Assembly: GCA_023515745.1 (NCBI GenBank)
Contig: JALECJ010000254.1
Location: 186,001 to 250,000 of the forward strand
Length of the DNA stretch: 64,000 bases
Reading direction: 5' to 3'
Origin: Amoeboaphelidium protococcarum
Taxonomy: Eukaryota; Aphelidiomycota; Aphelidea
Shown here in pieces: positions 1-11,444 of the stretch. The notes beneath the pieces were generated by a model. It was not told where the DNA came from. It searched no databases and worked only from the letters and a program-made list of their open reading frames with translations. Each line of letters opens with the position of its first letter. Positions within the stretch are counted from its first letter, which is position 1. The position numbers and the translations under genes are program-made.

Positions 1-765
1 ATCACAAACGAGAGGTAAAAATGAAGTGAGAAATAGTGAGCAATAGAATATGTTTAAACAAGAAATGACGGAATTGCAGAGATGTGATAGCCTTGCCTTC
101 CCTTGAGTGCCATGTAGATGTAATACGACTGAAATCCTACATATAAAGATATTAATGAGTTACTTCATCGCATTTAATTAACCAGAATAAACGCGTACCT
201 CCAGGCAAGCCTATGAGCAATCCAATGATCAACAGTACGACGGCGATCGAGTCATAGTTGGCCTGAAACGCAAAGATTGAACCGGCCAGAAAGCACAGGC
301 CAAAAAATGCCATAGACAACGCAGCCAAAATCGTACTGAAATACTGTCGGAATCTAGGATGATTCTACCAGTCGCCTTGATACTCTTTGGTGTTATTCGA
401 GCGCACTTGAGATTTAGGATAACTCAACAGCGATCTCCTATCTGATCCATTTTGTTTCAATGGAATTTCCCCAGGGCTTTATGATGACTACAATTAATTG
501 TGATGTTAATCAGAAATCATCGTGATTTGAACACTAAATCTTACATTAGTAGCAGTCATTTTAGGTACACCAAATTCAAGCTCTTCGCCATCATTAGAAG
601 ACTACATTAGATGCGATTAATACAAACATTTATTGTACACCAATAAATAATACTTACATCCAGTGCGTAAGAGTATAGGCTAATATCTCCTTGTTCACTC
701 TCGGCTTTTTCAGTGGTTGAAACAGAATCGTCGGCGGCGCCAATGTGGCTGATGCTAGCCAGCAT
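1..765 (-). CDS. TMEM230: TMEM230-like two-helix membrane protein (3' end outside window)
   Basis: A short acidic N-terminus begins at the ATG at 765 (MLASISHIG) and is followed by a GTAAGT donor at 657. The second exon (from about 476) encodes a basic stretch, then two hydrophobic segments (around SMAFFGLCFLAGSIFAF and IAVVLLIIGLLIGLPG). After a second intron with TGTAG acceptor near 149 come YYIYMALKGRQGYHISAIPSF, matching the end of TMEM230 (LPGFYH..YYASKGYRGYSYDDIPDF). TMEM230 is a vesicle-trafficking membrane protein in animals; the role here is inferred by family. The frame meets a TAA (read Gln) just after IPSFLV and shows no TGA before the window edge, so the true C-terminus is not seen. 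Confidence 0.7.
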
Positions 766-1033
766 CCCTGATTATGACTCTCGCTGTTAATGTTAAGGCA
801 TAGTTTGCTCTTATTTAATTTTCTTATGTACGGTTATGTCAAAAAATAAGCTGCTGCTTTCTTGTAACTTGAACAAGTGCAGAAATAGAGACCGTTTCTT
901 ACTGAAAGGCAACCCCGACTTCTATAAATAGAATTCATCGGATTGACAACATGAACACCTTCTCATCACAACGACAAGCAGGGAAAATATCAATACCATT
1001 TTTAAACGTCAATATATTAAATTCCATAAATAT

Positions 1034-2478
1034 TCATTTCTTGTTAATATCAAAGTGTTTCTTAATCCCACCCCATGTATTCTCAACGTATTACTGCTGA
1101 ACAACACCACATCCTTCAAGTCCCCAACGCGTCAGTGAGAGCATGAGACTCGTTTCAAACATAAACGCCTGAGTCCCATCAGCAACACGCTCAGGCTTCA
1201 ACTCTTTGGACGCATCTGATGCTTTTTCATACACATTTGCATCAGGGCCATGTGGAGTCATATGTGAGTGAAGCGATGCACCTCCTGCAGCAAATCCATC
1301 CTCCTTCCCCTCATACTTACCCAGGATTAGGCCCATGAATTCAGATGCGCAATTTCTGTGAAAGTATGGCGGACGGAAAGTCCAATTCTAAACGGCCCAT
1401 CTCGGTGGAAATATAACAAAGTCGGCGATGGGAAGACCTGGTATAGCACTCTTAGCAGTCAGCACTGTAAATATTGATGGGTCCATGTGATCAAAAGCCG
1501 TGGCATTAACAACGCAGAACTTGTTCAAATCATACTTGTACGGGACATAGTTACCATGCCATGCCACGACATCGAAAGGACTGTGATCTTGTGTAGCTTC
1601 ATACACTTGGCCCGCATACTTGTTCAAAATCTTAAACTCGACACCGACATCACGATCTTCATACCATGCAACTGGATGTAGGAAATCGCGAGGATTCGCT
1701 AGACCATTCGCTCCAATAGGACCCAAATCAGGCAGTTCAAAATGACCACTAAATAACTCCATTATGTATCCTCTAACAGGTCCATCTGTCAACTTTACAG
1801 CAAATTTAATTCCTCTTTATATAACAACAATCTCATTACGCGCCACACTCAGCCGTCCAAACTCGGTTGTTATATCCAAGGTGCCTAGCTATGGAACAAT
1901 AAGAAAATCTCCATCAGAGTTGTAAAATGCAGAGTCCACCATATCCACGTTGGCTGTGTAGACGTGAATAGCCAATCCACTCTTTACTTTAGGATCTCCA
2001 GCACCGCAGACTGTCCTCAAGCCTGACACAAAGTCTTGTTGGTCGCCATCCTTAGGCATACTGAATGGAGACCATCTCAGCTAATTCGGAATTGCTAATG
2101 CACCTCCATCAGCGCTAAAATCAGCACATATTAATGGGAAACTTTCGCTCCGTCTGAACGAAGAATGGCAAACTGATGGGCGAATTCTATACAACCAACT
2201 ACACACATTTGTATAAGTTCATTATCGAATAAGTGAAGTAATTGTTGAGATAAAGAATATCCAGCGATTAAGGCGTACCTTCTCTAGTTCAAATGGCGAG
2301 GCATAGTGAAAGCAGAGCCTGACAATTGCTCAGCGTATAGGCCGTATGGACATCTGTGCGGCGTGTTTTAACCAACTGGCAAAGCACCGTCCAGCGACTC
2401 TGAATGCAGTTCATTTCCAAAGCCACCCAAATATTAATAGGGATCATTTTTATTAGAGGCGACGCTAGGTGGGATCAT
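1034..2478 (-). CDS. HGD: homogentisate 1,2-dioxygenase
   Basis: Opens the aromatic ring of homogentisate to maleylacetoacetate in tyrosine/phenylalanine breakdown. Two exons (2478-2279 and 2198-1034, an 80-nt intron with GTACGC donor and TGTGTAG acceptor) give 454 residues, close to the usual 440-450. Family blocks are intact: GFGNE near the start, [67 protein letters not shown] and [12 protein letters not shown], with the cupin His/Glu iron ligands in the latter blocks. Invariant Gln residues in PNQLRW, IVPQ, IQRG and VGQN are written TAG or TAA, making this one of the best proofs of the code. The stop is TGA at 1034-1036. The start Met ([10 protein letters not shown]) is the first ATG in frame. 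Confidence 0.97.
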
Positions 2479-2690
2479 TAGAACTCGGATCGTAAAACTG
2501 TTCAGTAATGCAAGTTTAACTTTAAGGCGCTTAAAGAGAGCAGTGTCAACCCGTGCGTGGACTGTGGGAAACGAAGCCGTGCGATAAGTTTGGCCGTTTT
2601 TTAAATTTGACACTGGTTGCCTGACTGTTGCAGTGTATCATTATTAGCTTAGCTGTAAAAAATTAAATATCTGCAGGTGATGTAATGAAA

Positions 2691-2700
2691 CCCTTTTATA
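2691..2700 (-). promoter_or_regulatory. TATA-like element upstream of HGD
   Basis: TATAAAAGGG on the minus strand, about 213 bases ahead of the HGD start codon. The distance is longer than the ~110-120 bases seen for TATA boxes of the secreted-protein genes at the other end of the window, so its use is uncertain. Confidence 0.25.
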
Positions 2701-2703
2701 TTT

Positions 2704-2731
2704 CAATCATCATCATCATCATCATCATCAT
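2704..2731. repeat. (ATC)n microsatellite
   Basis: Nine or so uninterrupted ATC/GAT triplets in the non-coding space between HGD and the receptor kinase gene. Confidence 0.85.
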
Positions 2732-2761
2732 CTTTATACTCTCGGCGAGCGAAGATTCCAT

Positions 2762-5593
2762 TCATTATCGGCGCTGTTAAACGTACCATGGTTTAACACG
2801 AGTTAGCAGATTATTCATCATGATACTTAGAGCATATACGTCGCCAGCTTTCAGCATTTACGGCGATGTTTCCGTCTAGCCCATTTTAAATCGTTTCAGC
2901 AATTCAGGAGCAGCATAGGACAGAGACAATCCACGCTGCTAACTCACCTGGAAAGCTGAGACCAGCAGCCCGTTGTCTTCCGTTATAGCAGAAATACCCA
3001 AATCAGACAATATTGGGACTAACCAGCCATTTTCATCCAAATCCAACAGCACATTCTGAGGTTTAAGATCACAGTGTACAACGTGCTGACTATGCATGTA
3101 AGCAATGGTTTGGGAAAGAATAAGCATCAGTTTATGCATCTGATTCTTGGACAATGGATACATTTACGCGGCCGCACTTTACCCAAGAACATATCCTGCC
3201 AAATCGCCCATAGGATAATACTTGATCAACATCACTGCTTAGTCTTAATCACAATAGCCAAGTAGCTTCGTGATGTACGGAACATTTCTGAACTTATAAA
3301 GCAAACTCAGCTCTTAATAAAAAGCCTACTGCTCATTAACTTTCATGTGAGAAAAAGGACGTGTGCTCACTTTGGCAACAATTTAACCACCACTTACTTC
3401 TTACACTAATGATGATGCAATAGGACGAGCCATGTAAATCTTGGACGTTCCACCGGCAGCAATCTAATTGAGCACTTGGAAGTCAATACCGAGATTTAAC
3501 TTTAGAAAAGCTGGGATGTAGATAGCGTAATTCGTCGGCAATACAGTAGTTTAATTCTGCATAAAAGTACTAATAACAGATGTAAAGCCATGCTAGAAAA
3601 TAGCGTTCCCTCCAATCTATGTTCTAGAAGTCAGCTTGGATCTTTTACGTCGGTACCTTCTCAATATCAAATAACTGGCTGCGATAGATAACAATGAAAT
3701 GATCACGTAGGCTACAATACTAAGTACCTAAACTGCCAATTAACCAATACTATTCTAATTGACAGGCACCACAGAATCCGGCAGATATTACGGATTAGTA
3801 CTGCTCTTCGCCATTTCACCTTAATAACTTTGGGAGTCGCAGAACACACATTGTAATTCAATTGTAGAGCTAACTGATTAGACATGATTAAGACCACTTA
3901 TTTAAACACTAGAGGTAGGAACACTCAATACCATCATAGTGCTGTGCTAAGCACTTCTCCATTCAGTAGATGCAGAAATGGATATGCCATAAATAGAGGC
4001 TGCAAAAGTTGTCGAAATGGTAGGGGTCATCGTAGTCATTGGAGTAAATGTAGCTGTAGTACTTGTTAGGGTGGTTGTTGGAGTCTGAGTCGTGGTAGTA
4101 GTCGTTGTCGTTGTAGTGGTGGGTGTCGTCGTGGTAGTTGTTGTTGTGGTAGTCGTAGTCGTGGTCGTGGTCGTGGTCGTCGGAGTAGATGTAGTAGTAG
4201 TTGTCGTAGTGGTAGTGGTAGTACTGGTTGTTGTCGTAGTGGTAGTGGTAGTACTGGTTGTTGTCGTAGTGGTAGTGGTAGTACTGGTAGTTGTCGTAGT
4301 GGTAGTGGTGGTAGTTGTAGTAGTCTTAGCAGTTGTCACCATAGCTTAGAACGGTCTTGCTTAAGCATCTTCTACCACCAACATACAGAATTGATAAACA
4401 TACTCATTTACAATACGATAATCGTGAGCTAAATTAACGTTACCATATCCATCAACTACAATACCTCTACCAACATCATTCCAAGGAGAACCAAGCATGA
4501 TTGACAGCTAAGTCGGCCCACGAGCCAAAGTAGAGGGATTTATTTCTGCAAAATATGCATCTGAATTGATGACGGAACCTATCTAAGCTTGTGTAGCAAA
4601 TCCTTCAGCTAGTCGCAACCCCCTAGTCGACCCAGATACCCACACCTTGCCAGAGTAAAAATCGACATCTATAGCCTCAAGAACCTCGTCATCAGAAGAG
4701 CCATAAATCATACTTTACGGAAGCTTGCCACCGTTTGAATCAAATGCGGTAACCCAAAAGTCATAACCGCCATAATACATTTGTCCATTTATAGCCCTAC
4801 GAATGTATCCTGCTGCGAACACTTTATTTTGTCCCAAACTGAGGGCGATGGCATTGAATCCAGAATTTATATAATCAGAGCTTGGCTAGTACTCAGAGAT
4901 AATTTATCCATTACTTGGCGAGTAGACTCCCAAGTAGGCAATGTTATTTACAACACCTCCGACGTAAATGTAGCCATTCGCATTTTTAGACACGACAATA
5001 GATCGAAACTCACAGCTACCAGTCGAAGATTTTTAGATAGTCCATACATGGGACTTATTCGTTCTATACTTTGAAATAAAGCATTGAGCCATTGACGATT
5101 AGACATCATTGACGTTGTTTATTTATCCAGTAGTATAGCCAGCCACATATACAAACTCATTATAAGAGTCAACAAAGACAGACTTAGGAACATCGTGATA
5201 CTTGGAGCCAAATATCAGAGTCCAAATAAAAGTGCCGCTAGAGTCCAATTTTAACAGCACAACATCACCGCCACCAAGCACAGTCTGGTTATTAAAGGAC
5301 CTCACACAATAACCAACAGTATAGATTTCTTGCGTGGCAGTGTCAATGCTGAGAGCAGATAAAATTTCCCCTTATCCAGGGCCAAATTAGATTCTGCGAA
5401 TATCCTTTTTAGTAGCAGGGGAGAAGTTGTACAGCGCGTAATAATCGCGGTTTTATCCCGACATCCAGATAGAGCCATCTGAGCTTAACCGAATCCCAGT
5501 GGCTGATTATAGGACATCGTCGTATCTAGTTATCACAGCGAGGACGAGTTATGGCAAGAGGAGAGGCACAAGATTCCACCGTAAGCTCACCAT
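2762..5593 (-). CDS. receptor-type protein kinase with SBBP ectodomain and Thr-rich stalk
   Basis: One uninterrupted frame (TAA/TAG=Gln) of 943 codons ending at TGA 2762-2764. Order: signal peptide (MVSLRWNLVPLLLPQLVLA, residues 1-20); ectodomain about 25-415 with SBBP-like blades (GGGDVVLLKLDSSG, VFVDSYNEFVYVAGYTTG); almost pure Thr stalk about 418-512; extracellular linker; one membrane helix about 620-640 (VLSIVAYVIISLLSIAASYL) followed by RRYRRKRSK; then a kinase domain from about 700. Kinase motifs seen: Gly loop AAGGTSKIY, VAK lysine, HCDLKPQN catalytic loop, SDLG in place of DFG, AAPEL in place of APE, and a GDVYALSIMM helix. The domain stops soon after LLTRVKPW, so subdomains X-XI are short or lie in an unseen exon (GT at the W codon could be a donor). 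The ligand is unknown. The domain order is seen in the sequence; signalling function is inferred. Confidence 0.85.
4070..4345. repeat. Thr-codon minisatellite in the receptor stalk
   Basis: A GTA/GTC/GTG-type triplet tract on the plus strand (ACN Thr codons on the coding minus strand). It includes a near-perfect 30-bp unit (tagtactggttgttgtcgta...) repeated three times at about 4202-4300, indicating length change by unit slippage. Encodes the mucin-like stalk of the receptor kinase. Confidence 0.9.
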
Positions 5594-6223
5594 GATAAAT
5601 GAATTTTTCAATAAGCAATGTTAATAGTATAAGACGCTTATATTCATAAATAGGAGGATAAGGCAATAATTGCAATTTACCGCCATCAGTAGCCAAATTA
5701 CTCTATATGCTTTACCTTGAGGCCAAAAATAGCATTCTGCGACGAATCATTACACGTGCACGAGGATAACCAGATTCATAATGGCCTGCGGTGATTTTAG
5801 TAATATACTAAATGATAGTAAATATCGCTGTGACCACAGACTACTGTAAATTACCAGCGTTAAATAATAGTATTGCCGGTTATGTTGAGGACTATAACAG
5901 GATAAAGAATACTTTGGCGCACTGCTGGTGACTGATAGCCAATCAGCAAACTTGATAAATTAAGCGGGTACCATATCCTAAGCCCTGTAGGCATTTACAC
6001 CTTTGTTAACATATAAATTATTTAAATGGGTCAGAAACAACTATTAAGATATAAAAAATAAATATTATCGTACTTTGTGGTATTCATCGCTTCACCTATA
6101 TAACTGGACTTATACTGTTAAGTGATCTAGAGAGGCTAGGTGGCCGTCTGTTATCGTGCGTGACTTTCTACACCATCGTTAGATCAACTTATCGTGATAA
6201 TGTCATATTTCATAAGATCATGT
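5594..6223. other. gene-free stretch between receptor kinase and ThrRS genes
   Basis: About 630 bases, AT-rich. It must hold the receptor-kinase promoter and the ThrRS 3' end. I see no convincing frame, RNA gene or repeat in it. Confidence 0.5.
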
Positions 6224-7675
6224 TCATTCAAAATTTGATAGCTTATGACAAAGTTCAGCTCTAAATTCATCAATGCTCAACTCTTTGCTCCTGTTACCCA
6301 TCGATCTTCCACGCACCGCTAACCGACCCGATTAACATTCGCGTTCTCCAACAACCACCACGTAATTGTATGCAAGCTCATGTGCTACAGCAATTTTCTT
6401 CTGTAGCAACTCGTCCGAATCATCAATGTCAATAAAGTATTGCTGGCTCATAGGATCTTCAGGATGAATGGCGGCAAGTTGATCTTTAACGGCTTTCGCG
6501 CGTTCCAGTACAGTAGCTTTGGATTGATCGGATCGATAAACTGGTATTATCAAAATTTGTCGCGGTGAACACCATAATGGCCACTTTCCTTAACAATATT
6601 CTGCATATATAGCCATAAATCGCTCTAAACTACCACAAATGGCACGATGAATCAACACAGGCCGTTTCAATTGCTAATCAGAGTCCACATACTCTAATTA
6701 GAACTACTATGGAAGTTGAAAGTCCAACTAGACAGTTCCCAGTTGATGCTATCTATTAGCAGCATCGCTTACTCTGAAATCAATCTTGGGACCATAAAAA
6801 CTTCCATCTCCAGAATTGACTTCCCATTAATTAGGAAACTGTTCATTAAGTACCTGCGATAAAATGCTCTCTGCCAAGTCCCATGATTAAATATCTCCAA
6901 TATAACCACTCTCTGGACGCGTACTCAACACAACATCGAACCGTTAAAACTTGAAAACATTTTTATACAGATGCTTTATCAGCTAAACAGTCTCGCTCAT
7001 GCAAGAATACGTTTACTTGGGAGTACAGAGTATATGAGCATCATCCTAATGAAATTGTCTCAGTCTATTCAATCCAGTCAAAGCACCACTCAACTCATTA
7101 CGATGCAGAGGACTGAAATCTGCCAATTTTATAGGTAAATCACGATAAGATCTTGACTCTGACTGATAAATGACACAGTGTGATGGGCAATTCATTGGCT
7201 TAAGACCCATTTGCTATTCAGTATTAACATTGCTTGATATCTCACTAACTGTAGACTATGCCACTTTCCCATGTCCCATAATTTATTGCTATTATTAAAC
7301 AAAGAACATCTCTGACGCGTACTAATCCAAATGACCAGAAGTCTTCCACAACGATGACGACAACATTACAGGTGTTTAAACCTCCTCATATCCATATCGA
7401 GCGTATGCATGGCGGAGTACGTTCTTAAAAGCATTAATGACGCGCATTCCATGAGGAAGTATCAGCGGTGTAGCTGGCGAGCATGGATGTTAAAGAAATA
7501 GCTTCTACACTTTATTAATTTCTCTATGATCTTTACTCGACATATCATTGATCTTTTATTGTTGTATAGAATTCTTTTTAATAAATTGCTTAGTAGCTCC
7601 CTCACCAGCCGAGTATCGCCGTACAGCGAGCCTCATATTGCTATTATAAGGCACGATTTTACTCTATCTAAACAT
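6224..7675 (-). CDS. TARS2: mitochondrial threonyl-tRNA synthetase
   Basis: Class II aminoacyl-tRNA synthetase charging tRNA-Thr. A single 483-codon frame. The first ~30 residues are basic, Ser/Arg-rich and lack acid ([14 protein letters not shown], then [10 protein letters not shown]), a mitochondrial presequence. The catalytic core follows: [29 protein letters not shown] (motif 2 region and zinc Cys), [54 protein letters not shown] (motif 3). The anticodon-binding domain ends the protein ([11 protein letters not shown] ... VVVVGERE). There is no TGS or N-terminal editing domain, as in yeast mitochondrial MST1. Many conserved Gln are TAG/TAA. The stop is TGA at 6224-6226. Upstream lies a divergent 198-bp spacer shared with the co-repressor gene. 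Confidence 0.95.
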
Positions 7676-7873
7676 TGCAATCACTTCAGCGAACAATAGA
7701 TAAGGCTTTTAGTCGAAATTCGTTTTGATCAAAATGAACGAGTGGGAGATTCGTTCGCGCTCGTTCAATTCTTATTCTCTTCTTCCTTCTTTAGTCAAAG
7801 ACGACTCTCTAAACATTATAACAGTCTTGTGTTATAGGTGGAATTATAAATTTGTCTCATCTGGTGTAGTAAT

Positions 7874-10800
7874 ATGAGTGATTAGTAGCCTAGGCAGTAC
7901 TAGAATTGGCATGTAATATTTCATTCGATTTTATTAGATTTTTATTAAAATGTTTTTGTGTATGAGTGTAGTCTCGAGGTAGAGGTAGAGGAAGGGGAAG
8001 TGGTGGTGGTGGTGGTGGTGGAGCGTATTATAGTTAGCGCGGCAGAGGAGGCCCTAAACCGACATTACTTGGTAGAGGTGGAAGTAATTCTTATGCAGGC
8101 CGTGGATCTGGTAATGGTATGTGGTATCAGCCATTGATGGGTGGAAATTCAGTTCAAGGTCATTAGGCTCAGTATTAGCAATAGCCATCATAATTACGTT
8201 ACCGTCCATCTTTCAATTAGTAGTAACAGCAGTATCGCCCGGCTTATAACAAGTATTAGTACTGGCAATAGAAGAATTCACATGTTGATCAGAGTCTAAT
8301 TGCCGAAGAATAGGACGAAGATACTAAGGATGGTAATGAGAAAGAGTAACTGTCTATTTCCGCTCAGGGACAGCTTAATAATTTAGATTAGCAGCAGTAG
8401 TAAGAAGATGCTGATTATTCGATTTCAAACTTGTAGACTCCCGTCCTTGAAGCTTAATTGGAATTTTTGGCCTCTTCTAGAAGAGATGAAGTCAAAGAGG
8501 ATTCTATGGACAATCAATAGCCTCAGATGAATAAGTAGCAGATTATGAAAGAGATGGACAAGATTGATGATCAGATTGCTGTGTATGAATCAATGCTTGA
8601 TGATTTGAAGAAGGCCAAGTTGTCACCGCAAAAGTCTGAAGCTGAGAGAAAGCCTAGTGTTAAAGAGGAATTGCCAAATGTAGACGAACTCGCATCTTCG
8701 CCGGCGACAATTAAGCCTATCAGCTAGAAACTTGTGCAAAAATCCCCCCAGAGACCAAAGTTATGGTAGAAAAGCCGTGCAGTGGATGACGCTTCGTTCA
8801 TCAATAGGATTCTACAGGATAATCGGGACAAGGCTCAGCGTTCTCAAGAGACATTCCAGTAGGATTGTGGGAATATTCCATTTAGTGTTGGCTGTCTGGA
8901 GCCGTCTTCATTCCCATTCTATAATGAAAATATTTAAAAGTTTTAGTCATTCAAGCCCGTGTTGGTCAAGTACTTGCAGCGAAAGAGATTTGCCTTATAG
9001 GATAAAGAAGAGTACTTGTAGAGGCAGTACAATGATCTATTTAATTAGTGGTAAGAGTAAGCTTTGCTATTTGAAGATTAGTAGATCAAGATCTCGATCA
9101 AGTAGTAGAATAAGCAATAGTCGAGAGGTAACAGCAGGAAGGTGCAGGAAGACTTGTGGTCTCTGGTGAATGTGTATGATCCTGCTGCCACTCCATATGG
9201 CCCTCCTAGTTCTGATGAAGATTATAGATATCTGAAATCCGTAACTGCTCCGACACCAATGCTGCTTGATATAAGAATGCGCGAGTAGATGAAGTATATT
9301 GATAATAATAATCTGTTTGATGATGGTTAGTAGTCTGTAAAGTAGATCACAATGGCCAATCCATGGAATGATGATGAGAAGAAGATTTTCATTCAAGCAT
9401 ACATGGAATATCCCAAAGAGTTTGGTAGAATTGCCTCATTTCTGCCTAATAAATCATCTCAAGATTGCGTGTAATACTATTATTTGAATAAGAAGTCGCT
9501 CAAGTTGAAAGCTCTGACCAAATAGGCGCTAGCTTTAAAGAATCGCAAAAGGAAGAAGGCACTTGCTTAGTAATAGTCTGCGGATAATCAAGGCTTTGAG
9601 CGTTAAATGTAGTAGCAGTAACAGTTTATTCTGTAGCAATAGTAGTAGAAGGATCAAGATTATGATGGCGATTATGGAAGTGGTGCTGTTTCTTAGTTCT
9701 CCCAAAATTAGTCTGTAGATGCCGGAAATGACCACAAGGGCCGTAGTAGAGATGCGAGTTTGCAGCCTATCTAATAGTAACGAGAAATTCTGCCGGGTGA
9801 GATTCAGGAGTGGGATGATTAAGAGGTGGATCGTGTGAAAGCGTTATTTCTTGAACATGGTAAGGATTTTAGATAAATAGCTCAGCTCACCGGGACCAAG
9901 TCAATTCTCCAAGTTCGTCGTTTGTATCTGTACTTTAAGCGGTATTAGAATGTTGATTTGACGAAGCCACTCAGTTCTAATTCTAAAGGTGACAGATAAG
10001 GTTAGCTTTAGTCGAAGGACAGTTTGGATCAGGACATCACTGAGGATTCTCAGGATTTAATACATCAGTCTGCAGCTTCTTCCACCGATAATCTAATGGC
10101 GGAGAGTTTTTAGAATCCCTCTGGCCACTCTGCTTCAGTCGGCCAGATTTTGTAGGATGGTAAAGAATCTGCGGGATCGTAGCCTTTATAGTAACAGTAG
10201 GAAAAGAAGAAGAAGAGAGGGAGGCCGTCCAAGAATCGGTAAAATTAGGCTGCTATTTAACAGTTGCCTTAAATCTAAGAGCTTCCTTAAGTTCAGTCGC
10301 CTAAAGAGAAGAAGAAAACTGTATCTTATTGGACTGCGAAGGAGAAGGTGGAATTCTAGAAGCTTGCCGCATAATTTGGCAGAGACTTTAAATCGATAGC
10401 TGAGCGTTTGCCAGCAAAATCAGAGATTCAAGTCCGCAATTTTTATAATAGCACCATTGATGATAATAATGGCGGAAATTAGTCTTTTTCTGGTGGAGCG
10501 GATTCTGCCACCGGCAATAAGGAGCATTCTAGATCTTAATCCACTGGCATTGAACATGCTTAATAACAATTATAATTCTCCTCAGGCCAGTAATAGCAGG
10601 AATCTGAATAGTAATAGTCGTCATAGTCATAGAGAGGAGCTCCTGCGCCATTCAATGCATCATCTAATGTTGGTGTTGGTGGTTCTCAGCCACATGGTGA
10701 AGAGGTTTTTTACTAGAATCCTCATATGTATTAGAATAGTCAGCATATTCAGCCAATGTTCCCATTCCAACCGTATCACATGTCGCAGGATGGCTACCCG

Positions 10801-11364
10801 ATCCCTCAATACATATTCCCTCCTCCCATATATACAGGGTCTACTATGCATCCACCATTTTTCAGTGCTCCGTACTTGCCACCTATAGGACCGCATGTCG
10901 TGCAACATGGTCCTGCGTCTGGTGACTAGAGTATGATTTAATAGTAGTAATAGCAGCACTAAATGTATCAGTAGCAACATTAGCAGTAGCAATAGCATCC
11001 GTAGTATTAGCATCAATAACAGATACAGTAGTAGTAATATGCGTATCGACCTCCAGTTAATATGACATCACATCCCCTGTCATCTGTGGAGTCTAATTCT
11101 GCAGTCTTGCCAGGCCTGAAGAACATCCCCATTGTGAACGCCCAATCTGGAAGTGGTAATAGTGACAGTCAACTGCAGGATCAAGATGTTGAACAGGATG
11201 GATCTGATTAGAAGGCCGATGATGACAATAACCATTTAAACTCGGCTTAGTAAGAGCAAAGTGGTCAGTAAGATGGCGACGGTGAAAGATTGTAGAGTTA
11301 AAGTCCAAGACTGAAAGCTTCCATTTCTCAAGTGTTGAATAGCTCTAGTGATAGCTTATAATGA
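7874..11364 (+). CDS. N-CoR/SMRT-like co-repressor with three SANT domains
   Basis: Nuclear scaffold for histone-deacetylase repression by family. Exon 1 (7874-7912) encodes MSDQQPRQYQNWH; a GTAATA...GTGTAG intron leads to exon 2 (7972-11364), total 1143 residues, stop TGA after a TAA codon. Seen: RGG/Gly tract (residues ~15-45), Gln-rich region, coiled coil about 205 (MKEMDKIDDQIAVYESML), SANT1 about 476 (PWNDDEKKIF ... FGRIASFL ... CVQYYYLNKK), SANT2 about 627 (WDDQEVDRVK ... RRLYLYFKRYQN), an AT-hook-like KKRGRPSK about 762, SANT3 about 801 (YWTAKEKVEF ... IQVRNFYNS), then a Pro/Met/Gln-rich tail. SANT1 and SANT2 follow the N-CoR pattern (IASFL, YYYL, then a second Myb-type SANT). Most polyglutamine is written TAG. 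The third SANT and RGG start are unusual for the family. Confidence 0.85.
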
Positions 11365-11444
11365 CTTATGATACTGAATTCTGTATAAATATTGAACCAT
11401 TCGAAATTCATTATTATGTACAATGCATTCACCAGGCACAGTGC

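Noticed and set aside
4092-4349. Valine-rich plus-strand ORF
   Set aside because: Antisense of the Thr-codon stalk of the receptor kinase.
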